A DNA stretch of 64,000 nucleotides from Gonatopus flavifemur (taxonomy: Eukaryota; Arthropoda; Insecta; Hymenoptera; Dryinidae), in the NCBI GenBank assembly GCA_018340375.1, contig JAFFJZ010000016.1, positions 3,665,372 through 3,729,371 on the forward strand. The letters are read 5' to 3'. Position numbers and translations under genes: made by a program. This document shows positions 23,915 to 34,060 of the stretch, piece after piece. Position 1 is the stretch's first letter, and each line of letters opens with the position of its first letter. Below the pieces are notes generated by a model that worked only from the letters and a program-made list of their open reading frames with translations, was not told the DNA's origin and ran no database searches.

Positions 23915-24676
23915 CAGTCAAGTTGACCTGTAGTTGTTCTGCAACAATTTCTATAATCAGAATATTGTATCTGCTCAATTTTCGTTGAGTTGATCCTAAA
24001 CAGTCTCTCTAATCATTCGTCAATTGGTCAGTGGAATGCACCCGATGCAAAGATTTGTGATATATCCACTGCGCTCCTATCTTTTCTGCATTTTCCTTCA
24101 ACGCTATCTAATGATCATGGTAGGATTTAACGTACAGATGTATGGTACATCTACATCCTTTTTGCTTTTTCTTCATCCACCTATGATTCTGTTGGAAGGA
24201 TCTGATAGTGGTATTATTCAATGCAAGGACTTGTATATCCACTGCACTTCTGCCCTTTCTTCATTTTCCTATGACGCTATCCGATGACATTGATTATTGT
24301 GGTACATAACATAAAGATTTATGACACATTTACATCCTTTTTGCTTTTTCTTCATCCACCTATGATTCTGTTGGAAGAATCTGATAATGGTATTATGCAA
24401 CGCAAGGACTTGTATATCCACTGCACTTCTGCCTTTTCTTCATTTTCCTTCTACGCTACCTGATGATAGTGATCGTGATGGTAAGTAACATACAGATGTA
24501 TAGTATACCTGCATCCTTTCTACTTTTTCTTGGTCCACCTGTAATTTTACTCAAAGAATTTACTCACTGAAAAAACTTTTTCACCTGGGTACTCAGGAAT
24601 AAGGATATTGGATAATATATAATCCAGGGGCCAAAATATTGATGAAAAGTCAACAGAAATTCACGCGTTAAACGTA

Positions 24677-25471
24677 ATGGGTCTCCCTATTGTTGACGGC
24701 GTTTCTTCTTATTTGAATGCAGTAATGCAGTATATATTGTACTGTGCTTCTAAGACAAAACAGTTACTTTTATCTGACCCCAATGACATCATAAATATTT
24801 CAATTCAGAACTACAATTCGCAAAAAAACCTTGATATCATAGCTTTAAAACAGCTTGCAGGTCCACAATACTTGCATAATCACTCCCAAGATGCAGGAGA
24901 ATTCATCGCTTCTATTTGCGAGAATTCAATGGCTATTAAAAATTTAGTGAAGCACCAAATAATTACCTTAACGGAATGTACGAAATGTGAATATACCGAA
25001 AATATTGTTGGTACAAATTGTGTTACACGTCTTGGGCTATCTCCAATTTCACAAAAATCATTTGGGTTTCGAGAAATATTCAAGTTCAATTTTTCAACAT
25101 CGAAAATTTTCGAAGATTCTTGTGACAATTGTAATAACTTGCATAAAACTAAAAAATCATTTATAGCAGCGTCAGAACAATATGTAATTGTGCAATTGAT
25201 GATGTTTAATCACAATAATGTTGAAGCAACAAAGGTAGAAAATATAAACATTGAAGCAGTACCAACTTCAAAAATTATAATTGCACAACACTTTTATAAA
25301 GTTATAGCTGTTGTTTTTGATCAGGGTAAAAATATTTCTGAAGATAATTTCACATGTATGTTACGAAGTGAAGGTACAAAGTGGATATTTATTCATGATC
25401 TGCAAGTTGAAGAGCGACATTGGCCACGCAATGCTAAAAACTCGTATATATATTCCTTTGAAAAGCAATAA
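24677..25471 (+). CDS. USP-like (ubiquitin-specific protease fold) protein, catalytic residues lost
   Basis: Intact ORF of 264 codons. Landmarks of the USP family appear in order: the Cys box (GLPIVDGVSSYLNAVMQ, where the catalytic Cys is Ser), a QDAGEFI segment (QDAHEF in USPs), a zinc-ribbon pattern (CTKC and CDNC), a strand resembling the LxLKRF region (EQYVIVQLMMF), and a degenerate His box (DNFTCML, no His) followed by WIFIHDLQV and SYIYSFEKQ. Cys and His are both missing, so it is predicted not to cleave ubiquitin but might bind it. In-frame sequence from about 24628 (QNIDEKSTEIHALNV) after a possible acceptor suggests the coding region starts further upstream in a spliced gene. It lies beside the giant palindrome and may be carried by the same mobile unit. 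Confidence 0.65.
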   Translation: MGLPIVDGVSSYLNAVMQYILYCASKTKQLLLSDPNDIINISIQNYNSQKNLDIIALKQLAGPQYLHNHSQDAGEFIASICENSMAIKNLVKHQIITLTECTKCEYTENIVGTNCVTRLGLSPISQKSFGFREIFKFNFSTSKIFEDSCDNCNNLHKTKKSFIAASEQYVIVQLMMFNHNNVEATKVENINIEAVPTSKIIIAQHFYKVIAVVFDQGKNISEDNFTCMLRSEGTKWIFIHDLQVEERHWPRNAKNSYIYSFEKQ

Positions 25472-25713
25472 TTTCGCTTCATCATAAAATTAGAATTCAA
25501 TTACTGTGATATTGTACAGTTTTGAAGAATATAGAATACCTCTATAATACCATAACGCACCAAATATTCTTGAAAAATTTTTTCGAATGATTTCGATGGA
25601 TATTCCACAAAATTCTGAAAAATATCTGGTACAGTACTAGAAAGTGTCTTCAATCTGGTATCTTGAAGGTATATCTTCTTGTTGCATGATAAATATTTGA
25701 CATCTCTTTACCC

Positions 25714-25967
25714 AGATAGCAAAAGTTCCAAGAACTAGATCCCATTGAATCCTTCTGGAACCACAAAATGAATCACTGAAATGTCAGTTGGATGGAGTTC
25801 TTGGAGAATTCAAATCGCCTTTTGTCATACTATATACAGTACAATATACAGTATGACAAAAGGCGATTTGAATTCTCCAAGGACTCTATTCTGCTGACAT
25901 TTCAGTAGTTCGTTTTGTGGTCACGAAAGAATTCAATGAGATCTAATTTTTGGAACTTTTGCTATCT
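25714..25967. repeat. Palindromic element of about 254 bp
   Basis: AGATAGCAAAAGTTCC returns as GGAACTTTTGCTATCT. The centre reads AAGGCGATTTGAATTCTCC in both directions around a short TATACAGTA-rich loop. A single arm of the same family lies near 13895-13985. Confidence 0.85.
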
Positions 25968-26211
25968 GCTACTTTTCACAATGATTCAAAAGAGTGACCG
26001 AAAAATGTTTGCTGGAAAGCTATTTTTAGCTTCATGCTAAACAGTACAAATTCTATCTTGCAGAAAAAATTTCTGTTGGATACCTTGAATATATTGTACG
26101 CAAGTTTCCTCTGTCTGTAAGATCTATGTTGTTTCGATTGTCTTATAATGATTTCTTGAAAACACTGGAAATTTCCGCACAAGACATGTTCAGCACAATA
26201 TCGTGGGCTGT

Positions 26212-26278
26212 TTTGAGCGGCGTGAGCTCCTTTGAGCGCTGTGAGTTGCTTTGAGCGCTTTGAGCTGCTTTGAGCGCC
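26212..26278. repeat. GAGCGC minisatellite
   Basis: Three to four units of about 18 bp, TTTGAGCGCTGTGAGTTGC-like, in tandem with small variation. Confidence 0.85.
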
Positions 26279-26556
26279 AGCTTATCAGTCAAGGAAAATT
26301 TAGTTTTCGGAATTCTTCACACGTATATTTGTTCATGGGAATTCGCTTTCCTTCCCTTCTTTCCTTCATTCTTCATTTCGATAATCTATTGCCGTCCAAT
26401 GATGAGATGACTGATGGAAATCCAAGTGGATTTTTATATCACATAAGTTATCTGAGGACATTTCCTTCATTCCTACGATTGCCATAAACTCGACAGGGGT
26501 ATTTCATTTTTATTTGGGTTCAGTTAGAAGCATATTCAGAAAAAGAAGTGAAATCC

Positions 26557-27865
26557 CCAAAAAAACTCCAAAAAAGTTAAAAAATAACGCCAAGTACATG
26601 AAAATCCCAAAAACAAAAAATAAAAAAATCTGAAAACACATTTCAAAGGAAAATTTCACTGCATTCAGAATTACGAGGGGATATAAAACGATATGCTCCA
26701 TTTGAAAAAAAAAGATATGAAATCAATATGAGCGACCAAGTACATTGGTTATCCAAAGGATATGTGAAAGATTTTTGGTATATTGTAACTTCAGTTTGTT
26801 TGAACTGTATTGAAGGTAATTTATGATTTTCAAAACAGCATTATTGTATTGAAAAAATAAATAGAACAAGTGTATCGTTCTGCTCGTATATATAGATACC
26901 AAAAAGTGAAAAAAAAGTAGAATTCCACAAAACATACAAATGTCTCACAAAAACCCCTAAAAACTCCAACACAGTAAAAAATAACGTCAAATCCCAAAAA
27001 CCATACAAACGTTTTACAATAACGCTTGGAAAAAAATCCTTGAAAGAAATACTTCAGTCTTTCCGGAAGATTACTTGATATAACAAATATACCATTAAAA
27101 AAAAAGATGTGAAAGGCAACCCTGTTTCGGAATTCGCATCAACCAGTAACACTTGGCGTGGCCGAAGAAGATTTTATGAAATTATATCATTTAAATTTCT
27201 TGTTTAATGTTCTATAGAAATTCATTTGTATATAATAAAGGCTAAAAACTTCTACCATCGGCCACGCCAAGTGTTGCTGGTTGATGCGAATTCCGAAACA
27301 GGGTTGCCTTTCACATCTTTTTTTTTAATGGTATATTTGTTATATCAAGTAATCTTCCGGAAAGAGTGAAGTATTTTTTCCAAGGATTTTTTTTCAAGCG
27401 TTATTGTAAAACGTTTGTATGGTTTTTGGGATTTGACGTTATTTTTTACTGTGTTGGAGTTTTTAGGGGTTTTTGTGAGACATTTGTATGTTTTGTGGAA
27501 TTCTACTTTTTTTTTCACTTTTTGGTATCTATATATACGAGCAGAACGATACGCTCGTTCTATTTATTTTTTTAATACAATAATGCTTTTTTGAAAATCA
27601 TAAATTACCTTCAATACAGTTTAAACAAACTGAAGTTACAATATACCAAAAATCTTTCACATATCCTTTGGATAACCAATGTACTTGGTCGCTCATATTG
27701 ATACATATTTTTTTTCCAAATGGAGCATATCCTTTTATATCCCCTCGAAATTCTGAATGCAGTGAAATTTTCCTTTGGAATGTGTTTTTAGATTTTTTTA
27801 TTCTTGATTTTTGAGATTTTCATGTACTTGGCGTTATTTTTTTACTTTTTTGGAGTTTTTTTTGG
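26557..27865. repeat. 1.3-kb near-perfect palindrome
   Basis: Arms 26557-27164 and 27259-27865 (about 600 bp each) are reverse complements with only scattered differences, around a loop of about 95 bp bordered by GGCCACGCCAAGTGTT. Its arms contain several short mirror ORFs but no domain I can name. High arm identity points to recent formation or ongoing arm-to-arm conversion. Confidence 0.92.
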
Positions 27866-27946
27866 TCAATTATTCTTATTGATTAGGATGTTCAATCAGA
27901 AAAAAATGAAAACCTCTGGTTGGCAACAGAGCTGTGATTGTATAAC

Positions 27947-28226
27947 AGATAACACACGAAGAATTATTTTTCAAGCACAAGAATAAAATCCTTCAAGAAC
28001 TATTTTCGAACCAATGAATTCATAAAGAGCTCTGGAGGAGTTCAATGTTTCGAACATTAACGAGTTCTTTGGAAGTATCCCAACAATACTTTCAGCAGTC
28101 TCAAAGGATTTATTAATGTCTCAAACATTGTACTCCCCCAGAGCCCTTTATGAATTCATTAGTTCCCCAAGAGTTCTTGAAGAATTCTATTCTTGTTTTT
28201 AAAAAAGAATTCTTCGTGCGTTATCA
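27947..28226. repeat. Foldback element, 280 bp
   Basis: GATAACACACGAAGAATT pairs with AATTCTTCGTGCGTTATC at the far end. Inner arms repeat CCTTCAAGAACT / AGTTCTTGAAG and ATGAATTC words. No coding capacity. Confidence 0.85.
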
Positions 28227-29341
28227 GGGAGGGATATGCAGTGTTCAAGATGAAGGAACATGCGATAAAGTGTCGCGATTCGAGATGATATGATTTGCAT
28301 TTCGAGATGATAATATCGATTCGAATGATATAGAATGACGAGATGTGATCATTGAAAGAAACATAATGCGCGTGCGCGTTGTGAACAAGGTTGGGTAATG
28401 ACACGTCATTGGAGGATTTGTTACATTTATTACCTAGTAAACATAGGTCCCCCAAATGCCTTTTAAAGCTGTCTTTTTACAGCGCGGTTTAAGAGATTTG
28501 AGAACACATCGTTTTGCCTCCTTTGAGGGATGTCGAAAAGTTATCTTGAAAGAAGTCTCAAAGCTTACTATTTTCAGAACACTTCTATATGTATGACATC
28601 TCAAAAACCCCTTTTCAGTACACAACTTTAAGAAATTCAAAAAGGCAACAAATACATGTCTTTCGGACGACCAAAAGATGTCAAACAAAGACAACCTCAA
28701 GTTGTCTACACTGTAAAAAAAATTTGTTGAATTCTAAACAAAAATGCTTGGAAATTTACAAACTTGGTTTGGAAAAATAATTTCCGAACCTTTTTTGTAA
28801 ATTGCCGAACAAAAGTTTGTGAATTTTCAAAAATCTTCGTGGAATTACAAAATTTTTTGAATGTTTACAAACTTTTATTTGGTAATTTACAAAAAAAGTT
28901 TGTGTAAAAAACTGCCAAACTTCTTTGGCAGTTTAGGAAGTATATTTTTTACAGTGTAATCAACGAAACGCATGGATGGTATAGCGGCATTTGCATACAA
29001 TTATTAAAACTGACATTATTTCTATTACGTTACACTCCAAGAGAAAAATAACGTAAGAGAACGTAAAAATGGATATTTCAACGCTTAGTTAATTAATATT
29101 TATAGAACACCGAAGGTCTCATAAATGTCCAAGGACTGTAAATGAATTGTGCATTTGTAAGGTTTTTTTCTAAAGGATACGATAGTAAAAAAACAGAAAA
29201 TTTTTCCTCAACATAAATATCGCACGTAAATTACATACAATGAAATCTGTACGAGATGTTTTCCAAGTAAATAAATAAAGTTGGCCGTAACATAAATATC
29301 ACATGTCAATTACACACAATGAATGATTTCTCAGCTAAATA
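28227..29341 (+). other. Intron sequence between elements
   Basis: Contains the MITE at 28709-28956. The 88-codon frame at 28434-28700 (- strand) is not recognisable. Positions 29240-29322 are the reverse complement of 31065-31148, so the Tigger-like element is bracketed by an older inverted repeat. Confidence 0.55.
28709..28956. mobile_element. CACTGTAAAAAA MITE, 248 bp
   Basis: CACTGTAAAAAAAAT and the complementary TATTTTTTACAGTG form the ends, with TA duplicated on both sides (28707-28708 and 28957-28958). The interior repeats AAATTTACAAACTT-like words in both orientations. Same end type as 31964-33067. Confidence 0.85.
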
Positions 29342-31031
29342 CAGTCGACTCTCGGATCTTTCACACCCGAATCTTTTACTCAATCGGACCTTTTACTGCA
29401 ATTCTCTCGAACCTTTCACTTTAGGTACAGCCCTTTCAACCCCCACCTTTGCTGTTCGCTCGACCAATTATTTCAAACATAACCCCACCTCTTTTGAATA
29501 AATGTTCAAACAAAACACGAAACAAACTGAATTCGAATCATAGTCGAAACTGGTTAACTTACAGGGACCAAAATGTTTTTCAACCATTGAGTTTATGAAT
29601 TATAAAGGTTTTTAAATAATTAAAAGATCTGACGAAGGTTCGAAACAGGAAAGTTCCAAAGGTACAGCAAGGCTGTATTAATGTTGCAACAGTATAGGAA
29701 GAACCCATAATTTCCAATCACAGGAATCTTTATTGAACATGAATTGAATGAACATTATGAATTACGAGCACATTGCCACATCAAGTTCATTTCTGATGTA
29801 ATATATATGTTATACCTCGTTATTTTTTAGGTTTATGGAAAATAATTACGAATGTAATATAACACTTTAGTTTTATGACAGCCTCTCGTATCACAGTTTC
29901 TTCTTCATGTTTGTATTTTATTTGAATAATACTAATTCCAGATAATTCTACAAAAATATTTATTTAGTACTTTTAATTTTTTCAAGCAACGCTTTCTACA
30001 AAATTGTCTATTGCAAATAGGGAATTAAAGATTTCTGTTGGGGGATTTTCTTGGCTTGAAAGCCAGGTAAATAATTTCCTACAGCATGAAGAAGTCTCTA
30101 TATTGGTTGGAATAAGATGGTTAAAAGATTCTCCATTGCTGCTACCGAGTGCTACCTTGGATCCAGTAATTCATATCATCTATCGAATAAGTCTCATCTT
30201 CAGAAAGCTGGTTTGCCAATGTTACAAGTTGTCTTGTACATGATTCCAATTCATTAACCGTAGTAGAAGTCATGTGGTTAGTGCTTATTTTTTTCCATAC
30301 ATGTTGGATTGTTTTTTCGCCAACAGAATCCCATGCAACCGAAAGTGCGTGACAGTAATCCAAAACGGTTCAAGATTTTGAAAAAACTTGCCGAACTGTC
30401 CCTTCTCCACTTGTGGACAGTAGTTTCCGTAGAAATCTTTGACAATATGCTTTCTTCAAAGCCCCGATTACTCCTCGATCCATTGGTTGAATCAATACGG
30501 TAACGTTCGGAGGGAGGTAAGTAATTGTACAACGTGGATCTATTGCATTCAGTTCCATAAGATCAGGATGACTCGGAGCATTGTCCAAAATTAGAAGAAT
30601 TTTATCAGTTGCGTTAACTCTTCGGGCTTTGACCTCTGGTAAAAGAAGATTCTTGAACCATTCTCGAAATATTCCGCGATCCATCCACGCGCTGCGTTGC
30701 GCGCTATACAGTACTGGAAGATGAGTCACATTTTTGAAAGAACCAGGTTTTTGCGATTTTCCGATCACTTTTAAAGGGATTTTATGAGTGCCAGTAGCGT
30801 TTGTGCAAACCATCATCGTCAACCGATCTTTTGGGGCTTTGAAACCTGAAGCCTCTTTTCCAGTCCGCATGACAAGAGTATTCGTTGGCAGTGCTCTCCA
30901 CACAAGACCCGTTTCATCCGCGTTGTATACATACTCCCATTCATACCTTGAAAACAAACCAGAGATATTACAATTCATCAGCTTTTCTATAAATAATCCC
31001 AAATAGCATTTGAGCTTGTCATAAGCTTCTC
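29342..31031 (-). mobile_element. Tigger/pogo-like transposon, one end and half the gene missing
   Basis: CAGTCGACTCTCGG at 29342, directly after TA, looks like a pogo/Tigger terminal repeat. The transposase on the - strand ends in this direction. I could not find the matching terminal repeat or the N-terminal DNA-binding half on the right, so the element is 5'-truncated relative to its gene. Confidence 0.7.
30142..31031 (-). pseudogene. Tigger/jerky-like DDE_1 transposase fragment
   Basis: Reads on the - strand from 31031. The DDE motifs are NADETGLVW, ILDNAPSHP and IQPMDRGVIGALKKAY, in the order and context of DDE_1 (Tigger/jerky) transposases. Typical downstream sequence follows (LDYCHALSVAWDSV, TIQHVWKK). 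An in-frame TGA at 30370-30372, in a context where Trp is expected (FSKS-stop-TVLDY), and further stops below 30145 break it. The CENP-B-type N-terminal half is absent. Confidence 0.9.
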
Positions 31032-31387
31032 AGACTTGTAATTATTATGATATTATATTAGATTATTGTATGTAATTTACATGTGATATTTATGTTACGG
31101 CCAACTCTACTTATTTACTTGGAAAAGATCTCGTTCAGATGACATTTGAAAGTCCTCTTAAAGTGAAATTCAGAAGATATCTTATGGATGGCTCAGCCAT
31201 CCATACATGACAACTTAAAATCATCTTGAGTTCAACTCCAAGACATCTTGAACAGTTCAAGATGTCTTGTCTTGAACACATCATTTGGTTGGACATTGGT
31301 TGTCTTTAAGAATTCTTGAAAGTCTCTTATTTGCATTTCTTGTAGACAACCCATAACTTCTCACAGACATCTTGAAGAATACCTCAA

Positions 31388-31627
31388 CACGGAAAAAAGA
31401 AAACACCACGGGTTACTGTGAATGACAGCGATCGGTTGAAAAACAAATGAAAACACGCTTGGATAATGAGGATTAGCGCGATCACAGTGATGGGTATTGT
31501 AATGAAATGCGTCAACGCTGACTGGACAGTAATGAGGACTGGGAAAGGCAGTACTGCATAGAATGAATTTGAGTTTCAATGTATTTTTATGATTCACAGT
31601 AACCATTGCTGTTTTCTTTTTTCCGTG
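31388..31627. mobile_element. CACGGAAAAAAG MITE, 240 bp
   Basis: The ends CACGGAAAAAAGAAAAC and GTTTTCTTTTTTCCGTG are perfect reverse complements, and the similarity continues into a GTTACTGTGAAT / ATTCACAGTAAC block. No ORF. Confidence 0.88.
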
Positions 31628-31963
31628 AAGTTGACTTCTTGTTTACTGGGTGCGCGAGTATGATACGTCATATGTAGCGTGTATTAATACAAAAATTACA
31701 TATATTACGTGAGAAGACCCTGAAAGAGGGGTTTGTTACATCACCTGATCGCGAGATGAATAATCGCTGGAAAGGTTGGGTGATGTAATATCTCGTGGAT
31801 TTCCTGCGTGCATGCATTACGAGAAATACAGGAACCTATTCTTCAGTAGTCCACGTTATTCCAGTTCAGAATGAAGTCCTTATGAATCTCTGGTATTCGA
31901 AAAAAATTCTTGAAGAACTTTGAGGAATATCCTGTTAACTGGCACACGACTTCCTCGTTCCTA

Positions 31964-33067
31964 CACTGTAAGAAAATTTCACCGGAAAATTCCAGTACAT
32001 GTACTGGAAGCAATTAACCTGTACATGTACCGGAAAATTTTAGCACATTTGTACTGCAAAAATTCAGTGCAAACGTTATGGAATTTCAGTATCAAAACTG
32101 GAAATTTTCTGAGCCTCGGTACTGGAATTTTCCAGTACACGAACTGGACTTTTCCAGGACATGTACTGGAAAATTAATGCTGAAAATATCCATGAAAATT
32201 GAAAAAAAATTGCTCACGCAAAGTGATTTTGCAGGGTCCTTGTGTTCCAAGATGATTGAGAAACTTTTGATCGTTCATTTGGATGGACAGAAACTCATGT
32301 CTACCTAACGGGATTTGAACTTACACTTTTCTACCTGCCTACCAACTGAAACCTGAGACCTAACCGATGAGCTATAGCGCGACATGTTGGAAAGCCAGCT
32401 TGGGTTACTACATATGCTTCATATCTAGAATACACAAGAGGATAAGTCTTGGAAAAACCTCATATATCAATTTTATTGGCTACAATTACAATTATTATTC
32501 AAAATCTCAATCAGGAAATTTTCAATATAAGGACTTGAAATTTTTCCTGCCAGAAATGACGAAGTCCAATAAAAGTGGAAAATTTCAGTGCAACGGTGAT
32601 TAAATTCCGTTGCATAGCAACTGGAAAATTCCATCACACGACCTGAAAATTGCAGTTCAAAACCTGTATAATTCAATTGCATAGTAACTGGAAAATTCCA
32701 TCACAAAACCTGAGAATTGCAGTTAAAAACCTGTATAATTCCAGTATACCAACGATTAGGTTTTTTTTTTCTAAATTCCAAATTTTTTATCGTCCTTTTT
32801 GAGGGGATATTTTTTTCTGGTGCACAAGAACTATAAAATTGTAATACGAGCCGGTAAAATTTTCGCGAAATCATGGCAAAATTTCAATACATCATCTCAA
32901 ACTTGAAAATTCCAGTACAATGACTGAATTTTCAGTTATGCTTGGTAAATTTTCAGTAACGTAACAACAAAATCTCTGTACATGTACTGGAATATCCATA
33001 TTCCAGTACTAGCACTGGAAATTTCCAGTCCAGTTGCACAGTAGATTTCCAGTTTTTTTTTACAGTG
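31964..33067. mobile_element. CACTGTAAG TIR element with CCAGTACATGTACTGG array
   Basis: CACTGTAAG... to ...TTACAGTG with TA on both sides (31962-31963 and 33068-33069). Both sub-terminal regions hold many variants of the palindrome CCAGTACATGTACTGG and of TGGAAATTTTCC, resembling clustered transposase binding sites. No transposase is encoded. A tRNA-like segment lies inside. Confidence 0.8.
32300..32383 (-). repeat. tRNA-like segment (SINE head or pseudo-tRNA)
   Basis: On the - strand an A box TAGCTCATCGG (32364-32374) and a B box GTTCAAATCCC (32310-32320) lie at slightly more than normal tRNA spacing, with AGTTGGTAGG between them. Stems do not close well, so it is not called as a functional tRNA. 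Confidence 0.5.
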
Positions 33068-34060
33068 TACTTTACCAATTATGATGAAACATTTGAAAAT
33101 ATCGTCAAATAATTTAGATTGCTAGATACTCTTTTTCCACATTCCTCAACCGATTGGGATGAAACTTATATGAGAACACTGTGATATCATAACTGAACCG
33201 CAGTATAACCTTTATTGCAATCGGATAACAGGAAGCGGAAACACGCCCGGTCCCAAAATCACAATGGTTGATAACATGATTCCTTTCTGTCTCCCGTTTT
33301 CTTGTAAGGATCAGGTTGAGACTTATATGGGACCACCATCGGCACTACATAAAACTGTGGTAAAAATTTCATAACGATCGGATGATAGGAACGGAAGATA
33401 TCCGCATGATAATGGTATGTACCAGATTTTCAAATTTTGTTTCGAAGCTTAGTGCTTGACATTTTCTTCCCTCACTTCCGATTCGCTTCAAATTCATATC
33501 CTACCACTAACATCACTTGTATCGAATATGCTCAAAGTTCCATGGCGTTCGGATGACACGAACATAGGGAAGGGATGCTTCCAAAAATATGGCCGAAAAA
33601 TGCGAATCGCAAAAGAAGATTTTCCCCAGTTTCCAACTGATTGGGATGAAAATCATATGGGACCACTAGTGTATCATACTCAGAACGTGATATCAATTCC
33701 ATGACAATCGAATAATAGGAAACGGAGATATGAGCGTTCGCAAAGTCACCATTTTTTTAACATTTTCCCTCACCCCTCCGGTTCTTCTGTAATAATCAGG
33801 TTGAAACTTATATGAGAATATTATCGCCTCACTCTAAGACTGTAGTATGGATTTCATCGAAATCGGATGAGTGGAACGGGAGATATCCGCGTTCGCTGTT
33901 TGTTGACAGACTGAACTCCTATGCGACAGACAGACACGAAACCAAAAATCTTCCCCGAGTTTGGAGAAACATTTCGGCCCAAGAGATTTTGAGTTTGGAG
34001 ACAAAAAAATTTTCGGTCCCCGGAAACGATCATAAAGCTTCTCTCTAACGAGGAAGCAAT
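33068..34060. repeat. Diverged tandem repeats, about 160-170 bp unit
   Basis: The block GATTGGGATGAAACTTATAT (33152) recurs in altered form near 33310, 33490, 33640 and 33800. Each is followed by ATCGGATGATAGGAA and GGAGATATCCGCG blocks. The array ends in ACAGACAGACACGAAA near 33930. This repeated ATCGGATGA/GGAGATAT pattern is common in insect intergenic DNA; I cannot name the parent element. Confidence 0.65.

Larger units (their letters stand above)
21354..24567. repeat. 3.2-kb interrupted giant palindrome
   Basis: Left arm 21354-22119 plus 22341-22590 is the reverse complement of right arm 22690-24567 once two insertions are removed: 22120-22340 in the left arm and 23069-23914 in the right arm. 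An 87-codon reading frame occurs identically on the - strand at 21629-21892 and the + strand at 24024-24287, showing how similar the arms are. The outer arms hold about three ~185-bp tandem units (AGGTGGATGAAGAAAAAGCA type). The inner arms (from CCCGTGTGGAAATATTTCGC) hold many AACTCTGA words. No transposase is inside; the USP-like ORF follows directly on the right. Confidence 0.9.

Noticed and set aside
29240..31148. Inverted repeats around the Tigger-like gene as its own terminal repeats
   Set aside because: The Tigger-type end CAGTCGACTCTCGG starts inside them at 29342, so they more likely belong to an older element into which it inserted.
32300..32383. Functional tRNA gene
   Set aside because: T stem and acceptor stem do not form; only the promoter boxes survive.
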